DNA of 64,000 nt from Clostridium sp. NkU-1 (GCA_001312405.1 BBDR01000004.1:310001-374000); one strand, 5' to 3'; positions 41,651 to 50,861 are shown, numbered from the stretch's first letter. The notes: generated from the sequence alone by a model not told the origin. Made by a program: numbers and translations.

Positions 41651-42010
41651 ATGGGGTCCTCCTCCTTAAGTAAATATCTGTTTCAATCATAGCATGCAGC
41701 CAGAAGCCGGGCAAGTTCTTGTAACAAGGATCTTGACAGAATTGTTAGCTGCCATATGACCGGAGCTAAGTGAAAAAAGAGAAAAGTCAGACGGCATATA
41801 AATCGATGCTGAATTTTATGGTTCAATGGAATGCAGCCCTTTTTATACAAAAACCTTTGATTTCAAGGAAAGAAAACGGATATTTATTTGAATATACATT
41901 ATATAGAAATTAATGGTATAATTAGCGTATTACAAATCTGCAATTTGGTATGCACATGTAGATGATTATCCAGTAAAGGAATAAGCTTGTCTTAATAGCG
42001 GAGGAGCATA
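41651..42010. other. Intergenic region with one promoter
   Basis: 360 bp between the divergent ModE-fusion gene and the small ORF. I see only an extended minus-10 (TGG-TATAAT, 41914-41922) pointing right, with no good minus-35, and A/T-rich sequence. No gene supported. Confidence 0.5.
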
Positions 42011-42145
42011 ATGTATAATTATATTATATTTGATATTGCAGTTCTTTCGCCGCTTCAAAAATTATTGCTGGAAGAACTAAATGAAAAATTCAGTTTTAAA
42101 GATTTAAGATTTGCTTTGAGCCAAGATAAAAGGAGAAGAGTATGA
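42011..42145 (+). CDS. Small ORF coupled to formamidase
   Basis: 44 residues, MYNYIIFDIAVLSPLQK at the start, basic end QDKRRRV. It has a strong site GGAGGAG 7 nt upstream and its TGA overlaps the formamidase ATG (ATGA). Together these argue for real translation. No recognisable family. It might be a coupling or leader peptide that controls formamidase translation, or the relic of a longer protein. Confidence 0.6.
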   Translation: MYNYIIFDIAVLSPLQKLLLEELNEKFSFKDLRFALSQDKRRRV

Positions 42146-43053
42146 AAACCATAACCAGAGATTATATTACAACGGTACTTTCAAAGGAGAATCCGCCCTG
42201 CGGCAAGGTCAGGGCAGGAGAGATCGTGACGTTTGAGACCTATGACTGTTTCACGAACCAGTTTCTTCCGGAAGAGGCGACCTTTGAAAATGTGATAAGG
42301 AAGCCGGGGAATCCGGCAACAGGGCCCCTCTATATTGAAGGGGCGATGCCGGGAGATATGCTGAAAATCGATATTCTGGATATTGAGATGGGCCCTGTGG
42401 GAATTGTCATGCTTGGGCCTGGAAGCGGAAGCGAAAAGGAGGAATTCCCCAGGAAAGTATTAAAGCGGGTGCCTGTAAGGGGAGGATATGCCTATTTCAA
42501 TGAAAAGGTCAAAATTCCGGTAAAGCCCATGATCGGCGTCATCGGGGTGGCACCGGCAGGCGAGGGCGTTTCCACCATTACCCCCATGGATCACGGCGGA
42601 AATATGGATTGTACCCAGATTAAAAAGGGAGCAACCCTTTATCTTCCTGTATTTGTGGAGGGAGCTCTTTTGTCCATGGGAGATTTTCACACTGTTATGG
42701 GAGACGGAGAAGTGGAGGATTGCGGTCTGGAAATAGAAGGACGGGCTGCAGTACGGGTGAACGTTGTAAGGAATAAAAACTGTGTTCCCTATCCAATGAT
42801 CGAAACAGAGGATAAGCTTATTACCATTGCATCCAGGGAACAGGTGGAGGAGGCCTGGCGGGCGGCTGCCAGACAGATGTATGAATTCATGAAGGAGAAG
42901 GTGGGCATGGATTATGAAGAGGCAGGCATGCTGCTTACCATGACCGGGGACCTTGCAATCTGCCAGACAGTAAACCCCATGAAGACGGTAAGAATGGAAC
43001 TTCCCCGCCATATAACCCAAAGTTATGGTTTTGATTCCATTTCGGTAGAGTAA
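42142..43053 (+). CDS. Acetamidase/formamidase family protein
   Basis: Intact 303-residue FmdA/AmdA-family amidase, releasing ammonia from formamide or acetamide in the cytosol. HGGNMDCTQIKKGATLYLPV near 152-171 and SMGDFHTVMGDGEVEDCGLE near 176-195 are the conserved metal/active-site blocks. Translation is coupled to the upstream 44-residue ORF. Being next to a purine-type hydroxylase cluster hints at a heterocycle or amide salvage role, but this is weak. Confidence 0.9.
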   Translation: MKTITRDYITTVLSKENPPCGKVRAGEIVTFETYDCFTNQFLPEEATFENVIRKPGNPATGPLYIEGAMPGDMLKIDILDIEMGPVGIVMLGPGSGSEKEEFPRKVLKRVPVRGGYAYFNEKVKIPVKPMIGVIGVAPAGEGVSTITPMDHGGNMDCTQIKKGATLYLPVFVEGALLSMGDFHTVMGDGEVEDCGLEIEGRAAVRVNVVRNKNCVPYPMIETEDKLITIASREQVEEAWRAAARQMYEFMKEKVGMDYEEAGMLLTMTGDLAICQTVNPMKTVRMELPRHITQSYGFDSISVE

Positions 43054-43155
43054 AGAAGGCTGAAATTTCTTGACAGTCACCCCTTTTTGGAAGATAATGA
43101 TAGATAAATTATAAAAACTGACAGATATGCCGGTAAGGGAAAGGAAGAGTATCAC

Positions 43156-44226
43156 ATGCAGACAATCAGAATCGAAAAAACAACTTGCCCGAAAGAAAAA
43201 CCAGGCAAAGATAATCCGTTGACATTTGGAACCATATTTACGGATCACATGTTCGAGGTGGACTATGAAGAGGGAAAAGGCTGGTATGATCCCAGGGTCG
43301 TACCATATCATAAGCTGGAACTGGACCCTTCTTCCATGGTATTCCATTACGGACAGGAGATGTTTGAGGGCTTAAAGGCATACAAGACAGAGGAAGGCCG
43401 GGTTTTATTGTTCCGTCCGGATAAGAATATTGAACGTGCCAACAGAAGCAACCGCAGGCTTTGTATCCCGGAAATCCCGGAAGATTTGTTTTTAGAAGGA
43501 TTAAAAACAGTTGTAAGCGTGGATCAGGACTGGATCCCCACAAAACCGGGAACCTCCCTTTATATCAGGCCTTTTGTGATTGCCACCGATCCCTTCCTTG
43601 GGGTCAGGCCTTCCAATACCTACAAATTCATGATCATTTTATCTCCTGTTGGGGCTTATTATGCCAGCGGCCTTGATCCGGTCAAGATATGGATCGAGGA
43701 TGAATATGTGAGAGCAGTAAAGGGCGGCATCGGCGAGGCAAAGACCGGGGGGAATTATGTTGCTTCCCTGGCTTCCCAGGTAAAGGCCCATGACGAGGGA
43801 TATTCCCAGGTGTTATGGCTTGACGGCGTTCACCGGAAATATATCGAAGAGGTAGGGGCAATGAACATCTTCTTTAAGATCAACGGCGTGGTCATTACAC
43901 CGGAGTTAAACGGAAGCATCCTTCCAGGTGTTACCAGGGATTCTGTTATTGCCATGTGTAAAAAATGGGGAGTGGCTGTTGAAGAACGGAAGGTTTCGGT
44001 CGATGAAGTGGTCGCGGCGGCAAGATCCGGAGCAATGGAAGAATGCTTTGGCACAGGAACGGCGGCCGTTATATCCCCGGTTGGTGAGCTGCGGTTCGAG
44101 GAAGAGAGAATGGCTGTGGGAGGCGGAAGGATCGGAGAACTGACCCAGAAGCTTTATGATGCCATTACCGGCATCCAGCTGGGAAAGATAGAAGGACCGG
44201 AAGGCTGGACTGTGGAAGTAAAATAA
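43156..44226 (+). CDS. ilvE: Branched-chain amino acid aminotransferase
   Basis: Fold-type IV PLP aminotransferase of 356 residues, converting Leu/Ile/Val and their 2-oxo acids. VFHYGQEMFEGLKAYKTEEG near 68, the PLP-lysine in GEAKTGGNYVAS near 195, and IEEVGAMNIFF/GTGTAAVISPV are family motifs of the larger BCAT class. Intact; preceded by AAGGAAAGGAAG. Confidence 0.95.
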   Translation: MQTIRIEKTTCPKEKPGKDNPLTFGTIFTDHMFEVDYEEGKGWYDPRVVPYHKLELDPSSMVFHYGQEMFEGLKAYKTEEGRVLLFRPDKNIERANRSNRRLCIPEIPEDLFLEGLKTVVSVDQDWIPTKPGTSLYIRPFVIATDPFLGVRPSNTYKFMIILSPVGAYYASGLDPVKIWIEDEYVRAVKGGIGEAKTGGNYVASLASQVKAHDEGYSQVLWLDGVHRKYIEEVGAMNIFFKINGVVITPELNGSILPGVTRDSVIAMCKKWGVAVEERKVSVDEVVAAARSGAMEECFGTGTAAVISPVGELRFEEERMAVGGGRIGELTQKLYDAITGIQLGKIEGPEGWTVEVK

Positions 44227-44313
44227 ATATTTACAAGAGTTTACCTGGCGGGGCTTTAAAAAAGCGCCGCCAAAAGCTTTGAGGAACGACAGAAGAAAAA
44301 AAGGGAGCCGGAT

Positions 44314-45225
44314 ATGACAGCGGTACTGATAAAGGCAGTTGCATTTGTATCAATTATTATTTTGGGATACCTGCTCAAACGGGCAGGTTTTTTTCAGGCA
44401 AAGGATTTTTACCTGGTTTCCAGGATTGTGATCAAGATCACTCTTCCGGCAGCCATTGTTTCTAATTTCAGCAGGATCACCATGGATTACTCCATTCTTT
44501 TTGTATGTATAATCGGATTTTTATGCAATTGTGTGACGGTTGCCGCCGGATATGTCATGAATGTCCGAAGATCAAAGGAAGCAAAGGCTTTTGCAATGAT
44601 CAACATGTCCGGATATAATGTGGGGAATTTTACCATGCCATTTGTACAAAGCTTTTTAAGTCCGGTTGGATTTGCGGCAACAAGCCTGTTTGATGCAGGA
44701 AATGCCCTGATGTGTACCGGAATGACTTATACCCTGGCCAGCATGGTGATCGGAGAGGAAGAAAAACCTTCTATAAAAAAAGCGGTGTTTAAGCTGTTTT
44801 CCTCGGCTCCTTTTGATGCGTATGTCATTATGACTCTTTTAAGCATATTAAATATAGAACTGCCTTCTGTTCTGATTACCATTGCGGATACGGCAGGAGG
44901 AGCCAATGCGTTTTTAGCCCTTTTAATGCTTGGCATTGGTTTTGAGATCCATATGGAAAAGGAAAAAATGAGCCATATTCTCAGAATATTAGGGGTACGG
45001 TATATCATTGCGGTTTTGATGGCAGCAGGATTTTATTTCCTGACTCCCTTTGATTTAGATGTGCGCCGGGCGCTGGCGATCGTGTCCCTTGGCCCTGTAT
45101 CCTCGGTGGCGCCTGCTTTTACCGGTGCTTTAAACGGTGATATCGAGACGGCAAGCGCAATCAATTCCCTGTCAATTGTGATCAGCATAGCTGCGATTAC
45201 GGCAGCTTTGATCATTCTTTTGTAA
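44314..45225 (+). CDS. AEC family transporter
   Basis: 303-residue auxin-efflux-carrier-type membrane protein with about ten helices in two halves; GYNVGNFTMPFVQSFL near 103-118 carries the Asn/Gly-rich unwound segment. Members move malate or other carboxylates and auxins; the substrate here is unknown. Intact. Confidence 0.85.
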   Translation: MTAVLIKAVAFVSIIILGYLLKRAGFFQAKDFYLVSRIVIKITLPAAIVSNFSRITMDYSILFVCIIGFLCNCVTVAAGYVMNVRRSKEAKAFAMINMSGYNVGNFTMPFVQSFLSPVGFAATSLFDAGNALMCTGMTYTLASMVIGEEEKPSIKKAVFKLFSSAPFDAYVIMTLLSILNIELPSVLITIADTAGGANAFLALLMLGIGFEIHMEKEKMSHILRILGVRYIIAVLMAAGFYFLTPFDLDVRRALAIVSLGPVSSVAPAFTGALNGDIETASAINSLSIVISIAAITAALIILL

Positions 45226-45243
45226 AAAATATTTTTATGACGC

Positions 45244-45271
45244 TTGACAAACGGTTTAAGCGTGTTATAAT
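45244..45271 (+). promoter_or_regulatory. thrS promoter
   Basis: TTGACA (45244-45249), 16 bp, TATAAT (45266-45271). Confidence 0.75.
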
Positions 45272-45284
45272 CTAAAACTATAAA

Positions 45285-45547
45285 GCAATGCAATATAGAA
45301 AAAGCGTTGACAAGACCAGTATCATATCAGGAAAGGCCAGAGAGAGGCGTGTTTGGTGAAAGCGTCTTACGGGAATGATATGAGAAAACCAGCTTGGAGC
45401 GTCCCATAATGGGGAACGGTGATTCCGTTATCATCATAAGAAGTGGTTTGAACGTTTAATTTGTTCACTCAAGTAGGGTGGAACCGCGATTTCTTTTAGT
45501 AGAATCGTCCCTTTCTGTATGGAAGCATACGGAAAGGGACTTTTTTT
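45285..45547 (+). promoter_or_regulatory. T-box riboswitch, threonine
   Basis: tRNA-sensing leader of thrS. The universal T-box sequence AGGGTGGAACCGCG lies at 45475-45488. A terminator with arms GTCCCTTTCTGTATG and CATACGGAAAGGGAC plus seven T is at 45507-45547. Stem I has ATCATATC pairing with GATATGA, and the following loop holds ACC (45388-45390), a Thr codon in specifier position. Uncharged tRNA-Thr would stabilise the antiterminator. Confidence 0.93.
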
Positions 45548-45606
45548 ATTTGTGCGGGTTTGGCAAAAAAACATTTCACAATAATATGTAAAGGAGATTA
45601 TGGCAA

Positions 45607-47568
45607 ATGAAGATTACATTAAAAGATGGTTCAGTCAAGGAATATGAACAAGCAATGTCAGTGATTGACATCGCTTCCGATATAAGCGAAGGCCTGGCTA
45701 GAAATGCCTGCGCAGGCGAGGTAGATGGAAAGGTTGTGGATTTAAGGACCGTTATTGATGGAGACTGCAGTTTAAGCATTCTCACAGTCAGCGATCCGGC
45801 AGGCCTTTCTGCTTACCGCCATACTGCAAGCCATATCCTGGCACAGGCAGTAAAAAGGCTGTACCCCCAGGCGAAGCTTGCGATAGGGCCTTCCATTGAA
45901 AATGGTTTTTATTATGATTTTGATATCCCTTCCTTTTCAAGAGAAGATCTGGATCAAATCGAAGGTGAGATGAAGAAAATCATAAAGGAAGGGGTAAAAA
46001 TCGAACGCTTCACCCTTCCAAGAGAAGAAGCAATTAAATTCATGGAGGAAAAGGGCGAACCTTATAAGGTAGAGCTGATCCAGGACCTTCCCGAGGGAGA
46101 GGAAATTTCCTTCTACCGCCAGGGAGATTTTACAGACCTTTGTGCAGGACCCCATCTTATGAGCACAAAGTCCATCAAGGCATTTAAACTCATCTCTTCC
46201 TCCGGAGCATACTGGAGAGGCAGCGAGAAAAATGCCATGCTGACCCGCGTATACGGCACTGCTTTTGCCAAGAAAGAAGAAATGAATGAATACCTGGAAT
46301 ATCTGGCAAACATCAAGAACAGGATCATAACAAGCTGGGCCGTGACATGGAGATCTTTGCTACGGTTGATGTAATCGGCCAGGGGCTTCCTTTATTAATG
46401 CCAAAGGGCGCAAAGATTGTCCAGACCCTGCAGAGATGGATCGAGGATGAGGAAGAGAAACGGGGCTATATGAGAACAAAAACCCCTCTCATGGCAAAAA
46501 AAAGACTTATACATCATTTCCGATCACTGGGATCACTATAAGGAAGGAATGTTTGTTCTTGGAGATGAGGAAACAGATGATGAGGTATTTGCCCTCCGCC
46601 CAATGACCTGCCCCTTCCAGTACTATGTTTATAAACAGAGCCAGAAATCCTATCGTGACCTGCCATGCAGATACGGCGAAACCTCTACTCTGTTCCGTAA
46701 CGAGGACTCCGGCGAAATGCACGGATTAACCCGTGTCCGCCAGTTTACCATTTCCGAAGGCCACCTAATCGTGCGTCCTGATCAGATTGAAGAGGAATTT
46801 AAGGGCTGTGTGGATCTGGCAAAATACTGTCTCACAACACTTGGCCTGGGAGGCGATGTGACCTACCGGATGTCCAAGTGGGATTCAAACAATGCGGATC
46901 ACTATCTTGGAACACCGGAGATGTGGGATGAAGTGGAAGGCATGATGCGCAAGATTCTTGACCACATCGGAATCGAATATACGGAAGCCTCCGGAGAAGC
47001 GGCATTTTACGGACCTAAGCTGGATATTCAGGCAAAGAACGTATATGGCAAGGAAGATACAATGATCACCATTCAGCTTGACATGTTCCTGGCAGACCGC
47101 TTTGATATGAGCTTCGTGGATAAGGATGGAACAAAGAAACGTCCTTATATCATCCACAGAACTTCCATGGGCTGTTATGAAAGAACCCTTGCATGGCTGA
47201 TTGAAAAATACGAAGGAGCATTCCCGACATGGTTATGTCCGGAGCAGGTGCGCGTACTTCCTATCTCTGAAAAATACCATGATTATGCCGGAAAAGTTGC
47301 GGCCCAGTTAAAGGAAAACGGCATTCTTGCAACAGTTGATGAGCGTGCAGAAAAGATCGGATATAAGATCCGTGAGGCACGTCTGTCAAAGCTTCCATAT
47401 ATGCTGGTGGTAGGACAGAAAGAGGAAGAAGAGGGAGTCGTGTCTGTCCGCAGCCGTTTTAACGGTGATGAAGGCCAGCGTCCCCTTTCTGATTTCATTG
47501 ATGATATCTGCCGTGAGATCCGTACAAAGGAAATCAAAAAGGTAAATGTAACAGAAGAAGCAAAATAA
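45607..47568 (+). CDS. thrS: Threonyl-tRNA synthetase
   Basis: Class II synthetase. N-terminal TGS domain (MKITLKDGSVKEYEQAMS), editing domain with HTASHILAQAVKR and DFTDLCAGPHL, catalytic core with RPMTCPFQYYVYK (motif 1/2 region) and HRTSMGCYERTLAWLIEKYEG (motif 3), anticodon-binding domain at the end. Two errors: a lost A near 46319 and an extra A in the A8 run 46495-46502; restored, the joins read KKQDHNKLGRDMEIF and MAKKDLYIISDHWDHYK. About 654 residues. Controlled by the T-box. Confidence 0.95.
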
Positions 47569-47621
47569 AATTTGTCACGGCTTAAGAAAAAAACGGGTAC
47601 AATTCTCAAAGCATGGCATGG

Positions 47622-47675
47622 GGCGGACGGAATATTCGTGAGAATATTTTCCTTCCGCTGCGTGCATACTACTCC
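47622..47675 (+). terminator. Hairpin after thrS
   Basis: GCGGACGGAATATTC and GAATATTTTCCTTCCGC pair around GTGA; no clean T tract, so a weak terminator or processing hairpin. Confidence 0.4.
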
Positions 47676-47717
47676 TGAAACATTATCTTAGGTAAGAATG
47701 CCAGGAGGAAATAAACC

Positions 47718-48032
47718 ATGACAAAATTGGATTGTAATGTTACAAGCTGTCTTCACAATTCCGATAATTATTGCTGCAAGTCTGCCATCATAGTAGAAGG
47801 GTCCCAGGCAAAGGACAACTATGATACCTGCTGCGGAAGCTTTGACGAGAATAAGGATGGTTCCTTCCATAACTTATTCAAGACCCCGGAAAGCCGTCTG
47901 GAGGTGGACTGCGAAGCTGTCAACTGCGTTTATAATGAAGGCCGCCACTGTTCTGCAGAGCATATCGGAATTGCAGGGGATGGTGCGAGTGCAGCAGAGC
48001 ATACTGAATGCTCAACCTTTAAAACAAGATAA
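47718..48032 (+). CDS. DUF1540 domain protein, two domains
   Basis: 104 residues with two copies of the DUF1540 Cys-rich module: residues 5-41 (CNVTSCLHNSDNYCC ... DTCCGSF) and 64-102 (CEAVNCVYNEGRHCSAEHI ... TECSTF). Likely a small metal-binding protein; function unknown. AGGAGG site 11 nt upstream. Confidence 0.85.
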   Translation: MTKLDCNVTSCLHNSDNYCCKSAIIVEGSQAKDNYDTCCGSFDENKDGSFHNLFKTPESRLEVDCEAVNCVYNEGRHCSAEHIGIAGDGASAAEHTECSTFKTR

Positions 48033-48045
48033 TAATTCAAAAACA

Positions 48046-48078
48046 AGATGCGCCAGGAGTTCCTGACGCATTTTGTTT
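48046..48078. terminator. Terminator between convergent genes
   Basis: ATGCGCCAGGA / TCCTGACGCAT with following TTTTG. Confidence 0.7.
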
Positions 48079-48094
48079 CAGACAGATAAAAGGT

Positions 48095-48508
48095 TTACAA
48101 GATCATCACAAAGGTTCCCGCCGTAAACAAAAGGATACCTATGAGCTTTTTCATGGTAAATTGTTCGTGGAGAATAAGAAATGCCAGGATCACAGTTAGG
48201 ACAATACTTAGCTTATCCACGGGCACTACCTTGGAAGCTTCCCCCATTTGAAGGGCTTTGTAATAGCAAATCCAGGAGAGGCCGGTGGCCATACCGGACA
48301 GGATGAGAAAAAGCCAGCTTTTTTTGCTGATTTCTGAAAAACCGGATTGTGCTCCTGTGAGAAAAACGATGAGCCAGGCCATGAGTACCACGACAACTGT
48401 CCGAATGGCCGTAGCCAGATTGGAATTGACTCCCTCGATTCCCATTTTAGCCAGAATGGAAGTGAATGCGGCAAAAACGGAGGAAAGAAGAGCGAAAACA
48501 AACCACAT
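48095..48508 (-). CDS. EamA/DMT family half transporter
   Basis: 137 residues, five helices, a single EamA repeat (FVFALLSSVFAAFTSILAKMG, SWICYYKALQMGEASKVVPVDKLSIVLTV). Single-domain members act as dimers; substrate unknown. Start at 48508 (MWFVF) because AGGAGG lies 9 nt upstream; an ATG 21 bp further back has none. Confidence 0.85.
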   Translation of the reverse strand: MWFVFALLSSVFAAFTSILAKMGIEGVNSNLATAIRTVVVVLMAWLIVFLTGAQSGFSEISKKSWLFLILSGMATGLSWICYYKALQMGEASKVVPVDKLSIVLTVILAFLILHEQFTMKKLIGILLFTAGTFVMIL

Positions 48509-48624
48509 AAAAAGCGCCTCCTGATTCATTTATTTTATTACATACTATCATTGTAGCCTTGTGGCTGGAAAGTTGCAAGATAAACCTTAGAAGGAGAGAA
48601 TAACAGTATCCTGAAAAAAATATG

Positions 48625-48653
48625 TTGACAGAAAGATAAAACTATAGTATCAT
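48625..48653 (+). promoter_or_regulatory. infC operon promoter
   Basis: TTGACA (48625-48630), 17 bp, TATCAT (48648-48653), 210 bp before infC. Confidence 0.65.
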
Positions 48654-48664
48654 TATATACGTTG

Positions 48665-48802
48665 TGAAAACAGCAAACAGGAAAGTAGGTATCCGCCTCA
48701 CCACGGCACGAGTAAGTGTCCCTGGTTCATAGCCTTTGGTACATAGGTGTACTGTGTAGAGACTTTGGTGGTGGATAGCGTTTGTCTATCTACTTTTTTT
48801 TA
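48665..48802 (+). promoter_or_regulatory. L20-type ribosomal leader with terminator
   Basis: Structured 5' leader of infC-rpmI-rplT. It ends in a terminator, arms GTGGATAG and CTATCTAC plus T run (48771-48802). Position and architecture match the autogenous L20 leader of Firmicutes, where excess L20 causes termination. I did not fold the L20-binding motif, so the class is inferred from context. Confidence 0.7.
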
Positions 48803-48864
48803 TGCCTATGGGCAAGCAATGTGGATTCCAGCCAACACACACTATATGATGGAGGTGCACGACA

Positions 48865-49370
48865 ATTAGCGATTTAATGATTAATGAACAGATCAGAGAT
48901 AAAGAAGTTCTGTTGATTGGTGAAAACGGAGAAAAATTGGGGATCATGTCTACCAGAGATGCTTTGCAGATGGCAAAGGAAGCAGAACTGGATCTGGTTA
49001 AAATTGCTCCGACTGCAAAACCCCCGGTTTGTAAGATTATTGATTATGGTAAATATCGTTATGAACTGGCGAGAAAAGAAAAAGAAGCTAAAAAGAAACA
49101 GAAGGTAATCGAAGTAAAAGAAGTTCGTTTATCTCCTAACATTGACACAAACGATTTAAACACAAAGATGAGCGCCGCAAGGAAGTTCCTCGAAAAGGGA
49201 GATAAAGTTAAGGTAACCTTACGTTTCAGAGGTCGTGAGATGGCGCATATGTCAAAGTCAAAGTATATTCTGGATGATTTCGCTGAGAAGTTAGCCGATA
49301 TCGCGTCTATTGACAAGCGTCCAAAGTGGAAGGAAGAAGCATGGTTATGTTTTTAACTGCAAAACGTTAA
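48865..49370 (+). CDS. infC: Translation initiation factor IF-3, ATT start
   Basis: About 168 residues, starting (M)SDLMINEQIRDKEV; KPPVCKIIDYGKYRYE near 50 and LRFRGREMAHM near 115 are family motifs. The only start with a Shine-Dalgarno (GGAGG, 9 nt upstream) is ATT at 48865; the in-frame ATG 48877 has none. AUU starts are a known autoregulatory hallmark of infC. A lost A near 49335 shifts the end; restored, it reads RPKMEGRSMVMFLTAKR and stops at 49370. Confidence 0.93.
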
Positions 49371-49397
49371 TAGAACATTATCAAGGAGGAAAATACA

Positions 49398-49595
49398 ATG
49401 CCTAAATTAAAAACAAGCAAATCAGCCGCAAAGCGCTTCAAAGTTACAGGAACAGGAAAGCTTGTAAGAAATAAAGCTTACAAATCCCACATCTTAACTA
49501 AGAAGTCTACTAAGAGAAAAAGAAATCTTAGAAAAGATATCGTTACTGATGCAACCAACGCAAAAGTAATGAAGAAGATTTTACCATATCTATAG
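49398..49595 (+). CDS. rpmI: Ribosomal protein L35
   Basis: 65 residues, basic, [20 protein letters not shown] start and [16 protein letters not shown] middle, matching bL35. AAGGAGG site; 27 bp after infC. Confidence 0.97.
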   Translation: MPKLKTSKSAAKRFKVTGTGKLVRNKAYKSHILTKKSTKRKRNLRKDIVTDATNAKVMKKILPYL

Positions 49596-49624
49596 GATCT
49601 TAAGTTAAGAAGGAGGAAAAACCG

Positions 49625-49981
49625 ATGGCAAGAATTAAAGGCGGTATGAACGCTAAGAAAAAACATAACAGAGTGTTAAAGATGGCTAAAGGCTACAGAG
49701 GCGCTCGTTCCAAACAGTATAGAGTAGCAAAGCAGTCAGTTATGAGAGCATTAACAAGCTCCTATGCAGGCAGAAAAGAGAGAAAGAGACAGTTCAGACA
49801 GTTATGGATTGCCCGTATCAATGCTGCAGCACGTATTAACGGTGTATCTTACAGCGTATTTATGCACGGCTTAAAGTTAGCTGGAGTTGATTTAAACAGA
49901 AAAGTTCTGGCTGACATGGCAGTAAATGATGCAGAAGGCTTTGCTAAATTAGCAGAACTGGCTAAATCCAAAGTGGCTTAA
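49625..49981 (+). CDS. rplT: Ribosomal protein L20
   Basis: 118-residue bL20, [20 protein letters not shown] at the start and [16 protein letters not shown] near the end. Probable autoregulator of the operon through the upstream leader. Confidence 0.97.
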   Translation: MARIKGGMNAKKKHNRVLKMAKGYRGARSKQYRVAKQSVMRALTSSYAGRKERKRQFRQLWIARINAAARINGVSYSVFMHGLKLAGVDLNRKVLADMAVNDAEGFAKLAELAKSKVA

Positions 49982-49991
49982 TCGTATATTC

Positions 49992-50027
49992 AAACCTCGG
50001 AGACCTCGTGTTTACGGGGTTTTTTTG
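49992..50027 (+). terminator. rplT terminator
   Basis: CCTCG/CGGGG-type stem (AACCTCGGAGACCTCG ... CGGGGTTTTTTT) with a seven-T tract, 11 bp after the stop. Confidence 0.75.
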
Positions 50028-50170
50028 TATTAAAACAACAGATTGTATTATTTATCCCGTAATCACTCTTATCTTTAACGTAATCTGGCACACCCTGATT
50101 GCCTAATCTGATTTTTAATTAAGAGTTAATTAATAATTTCTGAAAAAAAATTTTAAATAATTGCCTGTAC

Positions 50171-50290
50171 TTGTAATATTTTAATCAGTAGGTATAATAT
50201 AATAAAGAAGGGCAATCGCCACAGGGTGGTTGGCTAATTAGAAAGGCAAAAACCTTCCCGACCGGCCAAAGTACAGGGAAGGCTTTTTGC
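50171..50290 (+). ncRNA. Putative antitoxin RNA with promoter
   Basis: Promoter TTGTAA (50171-50176), 16 bp, TATAAT (50193-50198). A transcript from about 50205 would end at the hairpin GCAAAAACCTTCCC / GGGAAGGCTTTTTGC (50246-50290), giving about 85 nt with no ORF. It converges on the toxin mRNA and overlaps its 3' end by about 45 nt through this two-way terminator, the classic geometry of type I antitoxins such as Fst RNAII. Role is inference. Confidence 0.6.
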
Positions 50291-50435
50291 AGTTAGCGAC
50301 ATGTCATAAAGACGAATGTCAGCAGTGCCAGAAGGAACATACCAAAAGACATTAAGTCCTTAAAGTCATAACTCTTCATGAGCAACACCTCCACTCTATG
50401 TAGAATCGAGGCCTACCACCCTATACACGATTGCC
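50211..50435. repeat. Inverted 24-25 bp repeats at the 5' ends of both toxin-locus RNAs
   Basis: Copy A (50211-50234, plus) and copy B (50411-50435, minus) share GGCAATCG, a 5-6 nt spacer, GGGTGGT, one variable base and GGC. They are oriented so that both RNAs carry the same sequence near their 5' ends. Confidence 0.75.
50293..50379 (-). CDS. Holin-like type I toxin peptide, 28 residues
   Basis: Reads MKSYDFKDLMSFGMFLLALL then TFVFMTCR: a short charged head, one transmembrane helix and a polar tail. The pattern SFGMF-hydrophobic-ALLTF is that of the putative holin-like/TxpA-type toxins of Firmicutes. GGAGGTG lies 6 nt before the ATG. The predicted mRNA starts near 50452 (minus-strand TTGGTA 50483-50488, 18 bp, TATAAT 50459-50464) and ends at the shared terminator near 50246. 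Membrane-depolarising toxicity is inferred from the family. Confidence 0.72.
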   Translation of the reverse strand: MKSYDFKDLMSFGMFLLALLTFVFMTCR

Positions 50436-50479
50436 AGCAGTTTGTACCTGCCAGTATAATTATATGTTCCAAGTTGAAA

Positions 50480-50714
50480 ATATACCAATGAAAAATGAAA
50501 ATATCTGAAAAATCCCTCTGGGACAAAGTCATTGTCTGAGAGGGGGGCTGGTTAATGGATAAAATAATCGGGAAATGGCGCCACAGGTTCTGAATCCCTG
50601 TTCTCATAAACTAAAATCCCGCATTGCATGCAACATGAGTTCATGGACATACTGCCATAAACGAAAAGTTTAGCGCCCGATGTCCTGGGCTGTCTCTTTT
50701 CTAAAACATTCAAG
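50480..50714. other. Intergenic, no gene recognised
   Basis: About 235 bp upstream of a terminator, with no ORF bearing a ribosome site. A non-coding RNA ending at the hairpin 50715-50740 is possible, but I see no clear promoter. Confidence 0.3.
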
Positions 50715-50740
50715 AGAGGTGTTTATTCACCTCTTTTTTT
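50715..50740 (+). terminator. Orphan terminator
   Basis: AGAGGTG / CACCTCT around TTTATT with seven T; no gene precedes it on this strand within 700 bp. Confidence 0.75.
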
Positions 50741-50757
50741 GACAACCAAAACGACAC

Positions 50758-50861
50758 TTATCCACAATAATGTGGAAATAATTGTGGATTGATTGTTAAT
50801 GTCTGAAAATACGACACTAATCTGCAAATTATTACAGGTTTTCGGCCTTTTATTATCCACA
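50758..50861. promoter_or_regulatory. DnaA-box cluster
   Basis: Two exact TTATCCACA boxes (50758-50766, 50853-50861) and two inverted 7/9 matches (50771-50779, 50783-50791). ACGACACT is repeated 60 bp apart (50751 and 50811), and the second exact box sits in the loop of a GGCCTTTT/AAAAGGC hairpin. Not near dnaA; a DnaA-titration or regulatory cluster is inference. Confidence 0.4.

Noticed and set aside
42460..43347. A 295-codon open frame antisense to the formamidase
   Set aside because: No ribosome site, low-complexity shadow composition, and the sense frame is a clear conserved enzyme.
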